Assembly (NCBI GenBank): GCA_907163375.1
Contig: CAJQUW010016173.1
Span: 124,001 to 188,000, forward strand
Direction of reading: 5' to 3'
DNA from: Prostheceraeus crozeri
Taxonomy: Eukaryota > Platyhelminthes > Polycladida > Euryleptidae
Length of the DNA: 64,000 nt
Shown here: piece after piece, positions 62,601-64,000 of the stretch
Layout: the number at the start of each line of letters is the position of its first letter
How positions within the stretch are numbered: position 1 is the first letter of the stretch
The notes under the pieces: generated by a model
The model's input: only the letters and a program-made list of their open reading frames with translations
Database searches by the model: none
What the model was told of the DNA's origin: nothing
Made by a program: the position numbers and the translations under genes

Positions 62601-64000
62601 TAAGATGAGCTACATAGACTTTACATGGAAGCATAATAATCAACTTATTTTCAGGTCTTGGCTTTATTTCCTTATGAATGAAGGAATAAGAACCACCTGA
62701 GGACTTTAGTTGCGATAATCCAAAGGTAAGCTATGAATTGGCGCAATTAAAGCCGGATTCACATGATTATTATCATTATTACTATTATAAGCCGAATAAG
62801 AACTCCATTCACAGGGGCACTAATGCATCTCTTTTCATTAAAGAGCGCCAACGATGGACATGACTATGTACTTACATCATAGATCGATGACCAAGTCATG
62901 TGTAGCTCATCTACTACATGTAGGCCTATATTTCAAAAGTATTTCTATGTGCAACCATTGGTGTTGAAGCGAACTGAGGAAGTATATGAAATGTATGATG
63001 ACTTTAATTGCGAGGAAATTGCTCAATAATTGTGTTGATTCATTTGCATGATCAATATCAGGGAATCTGGATTTCGAGAAAACCAATCTCTAGACTTGGA
63101 GATCAATAAAGCATGCTCACTGACAATAGCTATGCAACAAATGAGGGTTGTTATGAAGAATAATCAATAATTTCAACTTGGTATTTTTAATTTTGCTGAT
63201 CACTTACAAATATGTACAATACATTCACTTACGTTCATCAATTTTATCTCTTGAATAGCATGACCAATAGAAAACGCAGAACTGATACAAATATTATTGA
63301 GAAATTCTAATTAAGAGAGCAGGTAATTATGCTGATGAAAAATATACGATATGTTATCGATTGTTTGCTAAGCCTAGATACTTTTGTGTTCTTTCAGACA
63401 GCAATAAGATATGTATGACTATCTCAGTCGCCACTCCTTTACCATCATCCCAGATTGCGTGATTGAATAACTGAATGAATACAGAAACAAATAGTGAAGA
63501 GGAGCCAGTATCCGCTACATGGTCAATTGTGATAAATATTTGAAAGCTATATTTTCGACTGGACGATGGCGGCCTTTTTCGTATCTCTTGCCGAGAGATT
63601 CTATTTTCATGTATGCCTACTGCGCAGATTTTCCCTTCCTTTTATTCCTTTACTGCGCGCGTGCACATACAACCCTTCACACAAACACACATTGCCACAT
63701 AAATGACTGGAGCGGACGTATTCGTGAAATTTGACGGCACAGAAATGAAGTTTTCAATTTTTACTGGAATGCTACTGAGACTGCGGCATGTGAATATGAT
63801 TATCACATTAATTTAATTCAAATGTCCATTGTCCTCTTTCATTGTCTTAGATTTTTATCAAGAAACCGCGTCATTTCTAGCATTAAATGGCAGAGATCTC
63901 GATAATACTGAAGCGTAGGCGTTTTTCCTTCCTGTCCGGCCGTTTATTGTCTGGTCCATTTTGAGAGATTGCGCGCTGGCGTTTGATATCCGATCGAAAT
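59601..64000. other. No recognisable gene
   Basis: ORFs of up to 71 codons (63,519-63,734, plus) without known domains. Nothing else is seen to the end of the window. Confidence 0.55.

Overview
The window looks like repeat-bearing, AT-rich nuclear DNA of an invertebrate animal. The reasons are long stretches with no ORF above about 110 codons, decayed non-LTR retrotransposons, a tRNA-related SINE family, an IS630/Tc1/mariner-type DNA transposon and Penelope-like retroelements (PLEs). The mix would suit a marine animal, but the sequence does not name a phylum. I recognise no host gene, rRNA, tRNA or CRISPR. The window is probably intergenic or intronic.

Layout. 1-38,858 is mostly unannotatable single-copy-looking DNA. 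It contains two diverged copies of one SINE (about 1,900 and 6,250), a 370-bp inverted-repeat element flanked by a 14-bp direct repeat (4,710-5,079), and a probable LINE 3' tail (about 11,390-11,600). It also holds LINE coding fragments at 18,786-19,321, 19,990-20,290 (weak), 25,690-26,422, 30,195-31,690 and 36,545-36,985.

38,859-55,300 is one nested composite. A mariner-superfamily transposon has perfect 28-bp terminal inverted repeats and TA on both sides, and its transposase is broken (39,529-40,583, minus strand). A 300-bp palindromic element sits in its 3' region. A 14.4-kb PLE array (40,688-55,052) sits in its 5' region, flanked by a 12-bp target duplication. The array has two copies on the minus strand and three full-length plus one truncated copy on the plus strand. 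They are joined 5'-to-5' at 45,859/45,860, so both outer edges are 3' ends. The PLE protein (about 813 codons) has an RT with a YVDD box and a C-terminal GIY-YIG endonuclease. Every copy is interrupted, mostly by single-base indels.

55,301-64,000 is again anonymous DNA, with one probable jockey-like LINE relic near 59,440-59,600.

The main new point is a shared geometry. The big PLE array and the two small elements (4.7 kb and 39.2 kb) all consist of inverted halves with their 3' ends facing outward. The small ones carry a hammerhead-ribozyme-like core (CTGACGA, GGCC stem, GAAA) pointing outward, which suggests non-autonomous PLE derivatives. This is inference and needs folding, cleavage and copy-number tests.
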